From: Desulfovibrio sp. Dsv1
GTDB taxonomy: Bacteria; Desulfobacterota; Desulfovibrionia; Desulfovibrionales; Desulfovibrionaceae
NCBI GenBank assembly: GCA_000403945.1
Contig: APFI01000262.1
Location: 1 to 19,384, forward strand
Direction: 5' to 3'
DNA: 19,384 nt
Shown here one piece after another: positions 15,801 through 19,384 of this stretch. A model generated the notes under the pieces. The model did not search any database, was not told where the DNA came from, and worked only from the letters and a program-made list of their open reading frames with translations. Positions within the stretch are counted from its first letter, which is position 1; each line of letters begins with the position of its first letter. Position numbers and translations under genes: made by a program.

Positions 15801-17398
15801 GCACGGTATGGCTGGTGGCCGACAACCTGAGCGACGCCGGACGCGCGGCGGAGGTCTGGACGCACGAGCAGCTTGCGCACCACGGTCTGCGCAGCCTGCT
15901 CTCCGGCGCCGAACTCGGGGACCTGCTGAAGAAGGTGTGGTTCATGTCGGGCGGCATGAAAAACCCGCTTGTGGCGGACATCGCCGAGCGGTACGGGCTG
16001 AAGCCGCTCAACAATGTTCGGGACCGGCTGAGGGTTGCGGAGGAGGTTGTCGGCAAGCTGGCCGAGAAGAGGGGACGCGGGCTGCTGACACGCGCCGAGG
16101 GCGGCATGTGGCGGAAGGTTGTGGAAGCCGTCCGCCGGGCGTGGCATCGGATGATTGAGGCCGTCACGGGGCGCCCGTCCATCATGGACGCGAGGAACAT
16201 CGATGCGCTCCTGACGGCGCTGGAACGGCACGTCATGGACGGGACGGAGGCGAGGGGGGCGGCGTCGGGACTGAACGGGATGAAAGCCGAACATGCCGCA
16301 TGGCGGCAGGCGCAAGATGACATGGAGGCATGGGGAAGGCAGGTTGACGACTTTGACCCCACAGTCGTTATCAGGGGCGGCAAGACAGAAAACCTGACGG
16401 TGGGCAGGACGCCAGACGTGTTGCGAAAACTGGGCGCGCCGGACCTGCCGATGACCATGTCGGCAAGAAATCTGGCAAAAATACTTTCCGACAAGGAAGA
16501 CCACAATCTGCCAGAAGAACTGGTAAAACAGCTGCCCATGTCCATGGCCGATCCGATTATGGTGTTCGAGTCGGCCACGTCGCCGGATTCTCTTGTGGTG
16601 CTGACAGAACTGCGACACGAAAACCATTCCGTCATGGTGGCCGTTCATCTGGACACGCAACGGCAGAACATTCGCGTCAATGACATTGCCAGCGCCTACA
16701 AGCGCGGCAACGAGGCGTGGTATGCCCGGCAGATTGAAGAGGGGCGGTTGCTCTATCAGAACAAAGGAAAAAGTCTCGCATGGGCGCGCACACACGGGCT
16801 ACAATTGCCTAAGGTCCGCAGACTCCCATCGAGACTTTCTGAAGGCAGGATACTCACGGAAGCTGATGTTGTCAAGCCTGTCGCGCCAGAAAAAATTGCG
16901 GACGACACCACCCCCCTGGCGTCGCTTTCTCCCTCCGGGATTCTCGGCATGGGCGTGAAGGCCGCCGCCGGTGCGGCGAAGGCGCCGGAAATACGGCATT
17001 TCTTCGGGAGTGGCGACCTGACCATATTGCAGAACATTCTCCAGCTGCCGCACTGGATAGCAAAACGGCACCGGGCTTTCGCCCGGGTGTACGAGCGCCA
17101 GCTGAAGCGCATGGATGAACGCGCGGCGGCACTGAAAAAAAGCCTTGAGAGCGTGCCCAGCCTGTTTGGCGGGAAACGCCTGAAGCCCGCCGACATGGAC
17201 AGCCTGCGCGAGATGCTGTGGGCTCACGAGGGCAAGGTTCAGAAAGAGCTTGAGGGCATTGAGAAATTCCTGACGGAAGACTTTCTGGAGACGGGACACG
17301 AGACCATCATGGTCAATCCGAGGTTTTACGACGCCTACCGGGACTGGCTGGACTCCAGCAAGGCCACGCCGAAGGCAAGGCAGGCCCGGCAGCGCATA
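12851..17398 (+). pseudogene. Giant mobile-element polyvalent protein (LPD1 / MuF-C type), 3'-truncated
   Basis: About 1516 recognisable residues, open without interruption. Order: Pro/Glu-rich N-terminus (1-135); LPD3/PBECR-like domain (about 136-274, YTNKNTGWAIRVARNGIDHA ... LIENAVLVESHEDRKK); Ser/Gly/Thr linker (275-375); an LPD1-type region (377-904) from DFGEKIGGARKD through EAFGFRGVEFGNWV to the zinc-protease-like HEWLH (H749, E750, H753) and ASNDYLANI. Then comes a second metallopeptidase-like domain with HEQLAHHGLR (H1005, E1006, H1010); a MuF-C-like domain (about 1182-1321, TPDVLRKLGAPDLPMTMS ... GLQLPK); and a helical region (1378-1516) that stops mid-domain. Such polyvalent proteins are carried by phages and conjugative elements and are thought to enter the host with the DNA to counter defences. 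AAGG (12845-12848) precedes the ATG at a short distance. The frame runs on to 18283 only by overlapping the chemoreceptor gene. Domain names are from recalled patterns. Confidence 0.8.
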
Positions 17399-17492
17399 AC
17401 CGGCTGCGGGCAGGTAAGCCCCCGACAATGCAGTAAAGCCATACTGTTCTCTTTTGCTGTTAAGAATAATTGTCATTTATCCAGAATAAGGC

Positions 17493-17519
17493 TAAGCCTA
17501 TTTACAAACCAGTCGATAA
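17493..17519 (+). promoter_or_regulatory. Sigma28-like promoter for the chemoreceptor
   Basis: TAAG (17493-17496), 15 bases, then GTCGATAA (17512-17519) matches the flagellar sigma factor pattern TAAA-N15-GCCGATAA at 10 of 12 positions with exact spacing. Transcription would start near 17526, just before the ribosome site at 17536. A chemoreceptor is a typical target of this sigma factor. Confidence 0.5.
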
Positions 17520-17544
17520 GAAACTCAAGTTTGGCGAGGATAGT

Positions 17545-19221
17545 ATGGGGATTTTGCTGCAAATTGCGAGTTTACTGCTGGTGGGGGGGCTGGTCGCCAT
17601 CCGGTCGGATGGCGCTGTATTCTGGACATTGCTGGTGGGTCTGGCCCTGTGCGCCATGGCGGACTTGGTTCTGTGGCTGGCGGTCCGGCGAAAGCAGGCC
17701 GAGCTGTCGACCTTTGCCGACAACCTGCGCGGCGCGGGAAGCCCCGTGCCGCAAGGCGGCGGGCTGGAGCGCGTGCGCCGGATCCTGGCGGATATGCATG
17801 CCGCCCGGCAGCAGACTGCGGAGGTTGCGGAAGCCGAGGCCCGCGACCTGCGCGACGCGGTCAAGAACCTGCGGGCCGAATTGGCCGAGGCGCGCGAGCA
17901 TGAGCGGGAAATGGCCGACAAGCTGGCGCAGAGCGCGCCCGTGCTGGACAAGGCTCACAGCGTCTGCAACAAACTGTCCATGGACGTGCGCCATTTGTCG
18001 CAACTGGTCGCGGATGTGGACAAGGGAGTGGAAGTGCAGCGCGTGCGTCTGGGTGAAACTGGCGAGGCCATGGAGCGCGTGGCCGAGGCCGCGCAGGAGT
18101 CTTCCATCCGTGTGCGCGAAGTGTCGGACAATGCCGAAACCTCGCGCGGCCAAGCCGTTACCGGCGAAGAGGAAGTGCGCGGCGCGGTGGCTTCCATTGA
18201 AACGATCAAGAGTACCATTCTGCATCTCAAGGAAGCTATGGCCGGGCTGGGCGAAAAGGCCAGTAACATCGGCCAGGTCATGAGCGTCATCAATGAAGTG
18301 GCGGACCAGACCAATCTGCTGGCGCTCAATGCGGCCATTGAGGCGGCGCGCGCGGGCGAGGCCGGGCGCGGTTTCGCCGTGGTGGCCGACGAGGTGCGCA
18401 AACTGGCTGAAAAGACCATGGGCGCCACCAAGGATGTGGAGGATGCCGTTCACGCGATCCAGGAGGAAACGCAACGCAATGTGGAAAACGTGGACGAGGC
18501 CGCGCGGCTGACCGTGGAAAGCGCGGAACGAGCCTCCCGCGCCGGGGAGTTTATGGGCAAGATTGTGGGCGGCATGGAAGAAACCGCCGGGCATCTGAAG
18601 ATTATAGCCCAGGGCGCGGCCGAACAGTCTGAAAGCAGCGCGCAGACCAACGGCGCCTTGGAGGAAATCCGCCACGTGGCCGAAAGCACGGCGGCCAACA
18701 TGGAAACCTTTACGGCGGCCCTGCTTTCGTTCAAAAGCGGCATGGAAGAGCTGGACATAATCGTCAACGCTCTGGTGACGGGCGATTATGCCCAAGCCGC
18801 CGCCACGGATAAATTCGTGCAATGGACGCCCAAGCTGGACCTGCACGTGCCAGCCATCGACAGTCAGCACCGCCAGCTCTGCACTTACATCAACGATCTC
18901 TACCGGGCCATGAAGAATAACCGCACCGGCAAGGAGCTTCAGGCCATTGTGAAGAATTTGCGGGACTACACTGCCTCGCATTTCAGCGACGAGGAAAAGA
19001 TTTTTGCGCTTTCGCAATATCCCGGCACCGAGGAGCACAAGGCCATCCACCGCAAGTTCGTGGCCAAACTGGACGAATTCGAGACGCAGCTCAAAAACGG
19101 CACGGCCACGGTGAGCATAGATCTGTTGAGCTTCCTCAAGGATTGGCTCATCAACCATATCGCGGGCACGGATCCCACCTATTTGCCCTATATCCAAGGG
19201 ATGGTCGAGAACAGCGGCTAA
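17545..19221 (+). CDS. Methyl-accepting chemotaxis protein with C-terminal hemerythrin domain (DcrH-like)
   Basis: The 558-residue receptor has two adjacent membrane helices (about 2-18 and 25-46) with only a few residues between them, so there is no periplasmic sensor. A coiled-coil region (about 75-135) leads into the MCP signalling domain. Its conserved hairpin tip is EVADQTNLLALNAAIEAARA and onward (251-291), which docks CheW/CheA. Residues 427-550 are a bacteriohemerythrin domain with all seven di-iron ligands visible: H442, H479, E483, H498, H502, H538 and D543. It should bind O2 at a di-iron centre in the cytoplasm and steer the cell away from or along oxygen/redox gradients. D. vulgaris DcrH is the known precedent. 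The ATG at 17545 with GAGG (17536-17539) is preferred; the frame upstream to 17470 lacks a ribosome site. Confidence 0.93.
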   Translation: MGILLQIASLLLVGGLVAIRSDGAVFWTLLVGLALCAMADLVLWLAVRRKQAELSTFADNLRGAGSPVPQGGGLERVRRILADMHAARQQTAEVAEAEARDLRDAVKNLRAELAEAREHEREMADKLAQSAPVLDKAHSVCNKLSMDVRHLSQLVADVDKGVEVQRVRLGETGEAMERVAEAAQESSIRVREVSDNAETSRGQAVTGEEEVRGAVASIETIKSTILHLKEAMAGLGEKASNIGQVMSVINEVADQTNLLALNAAIEAARAGEAGRGFAVVADEVRKLAEKTMGATKDVEDAVHAIQEETQRNVENVDEAARLTVESAERASRAGEFMGKIVGGMEETAGHLKIIAQGAAEQSESSAQTNGALEEIRHVAESTAANMETFTAALLSFKSGMEELDIIVNALVTGDYAQAAATDKFVQWTPKLDLHVPAIDSQHRQLCTYINDLYRAMKNNRTGKELQAIVKNLRDYTASHFSDEEKIFALSQYPGTEEHKAIHRKFVAKLDEFETQLKNGTATVSIDLLSFLKDWLINHIAGTDPTYLPYIQGMVENSG

Positions 19222-19250
19222 ACGCCGCGCCTTCGGGCGTTTGACGTTTT
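19220..19250 (+). terminator. Weak hairpin after the chemoreceptor gene
   Basis: AAACGCC (19220-19226) pairs with GGCGTTT (19236-19242) around a 9-base loop, followed a few bases later by TTTT. It overlaps the stop codon and has only 7 bp, so it is a modest terminator candidate. Confidence 0.35.
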
Positions 19251-19384
19251 ATGCGGCGGCAGGGGACGCTGTTGCGCCGTTCGAAAGGATACCTGATGCA
19301 TTTTGTGACCGCACGGGGAATATTATCTGCCCTAGTTTCGACTTGATCTGACAGTAGTCCCTTGAAAAGGAAAGGGAACTCCGT
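19251..19384. other. Right-end spacer without a supported gene
   Basis: The only start with an acceptable ribosome site is an ATG near 19294, giving a 15-codon frame. An imperfect hairpin, AGTCCCTT against AAGGGAACT, occupies the last 30 bases. The next gene or an IS end probably lies just outside the window. Confidence 0.35.

Noticed and set aside
15194..16795. Long antisense open frame (533 codons) inside the polyvalent gene
   Set aside because: It mirrors the high-GC third positions of the sense gene, has no recognisable domain and no ribosome site, while the sense strand carries clear LPD1 and MuF-C motifs.
12707..17450. tRNA gene or att-type direct repeat flanking the island
   Set aside because: No tRNA-like fold and no direct repeat shared by the two edges could be found by eye.
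17572..19197. Long antisense open frame (541 codons) over the chemoreceptor
   Set aside because: The sense strand encodes an unmistakable MCP plus hemerythrin; the antisense product is His/Gly/Leu-rich noise.
1..19384. CRISPR array, rRNA or tRNA genes
   Set aside because: No regularly spaced repeats and no recognisable structural RNA were seen anywhere in the window.

Overview
The window looks like chromosomal DNA of a GC-rich anaerobic Gram-negative bacterium, most likely a Desulfovibrio-type sulfate reducer. This is an inference from gene content and was not tested by a search. The pointers are a methyl-accepting chemotaxis protein (MCP) with a C-terminal hemerythrin domain (DcrH-like), an AICAR formyltransferase lacking the usual IMP cyclohydrolase half, a cobyrinate a,c-diamide synthase, and high GC at third codon positions.

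Layout. 65-445 (-): small uncharacterised protein with its own candidate promoter. 662-5200 (+): a tightly packed run of AICAR formyltransferase, CbiA, a family 2 glycosyltransferase and a doubtful 142-residue ORF. 5235-7953 (+): the complete D-/L-methionine ABC importer metN-metI-metQ, with an extended -10 promoter in front and a strong intrinsic terminator behind. 8123-8951: the first 40 codons of a DUF883/ElaB-like gene run straight into a 709-bp deletion derivative of an IS5-family (IS427-like) element with recognisable terminal inverted repeats and a broken transposase. 9036-10557 (-): a Trm112-like zinc protein, a YfcE-type phosphodiesterase and a Maf-type nucleotide pyrophosphatase, led by a good sigma70 promoter. 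10641-12706 (+): a PHP-domain phosphoesterase overlapping an exported GH3 beta-N-acetylhexosaminidase, closed by an 18-bp-stem terminator.

12707-about 17400 (+): an island holding one enormous coding region. It is a phage/conjugative-element 'polyvalent protein' with an N-terminal LPD-like domain, an LPD1-type region with HEWLH, a second HExxxHHG metallopeptidase-like domain, a MuF-C-like domain and a helical C-terminal region that stops abruptly. No other element genes accompany it, so it reads as a 3'-truncated remnant of a mobile element parked between chromosomal genes. 17493-19221 (+): the DcrH-like chemoreceptor with a sigma28-like promoter. The final 160 bases hold a weak hairpin and no supported gene.

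Functionally the chromosomal part is housekeeping: purine and cobalamin synthesis, methionine uptake, nucleotide house-cleaning, peptidoglycan recycling and oxygen/redox taxis. It is broken by two mobile-DNA scars, the IS5 derivative and the polyvalent-protein island. The most unusual content is the polyvalent protein and its junction with the chemoreceptor.
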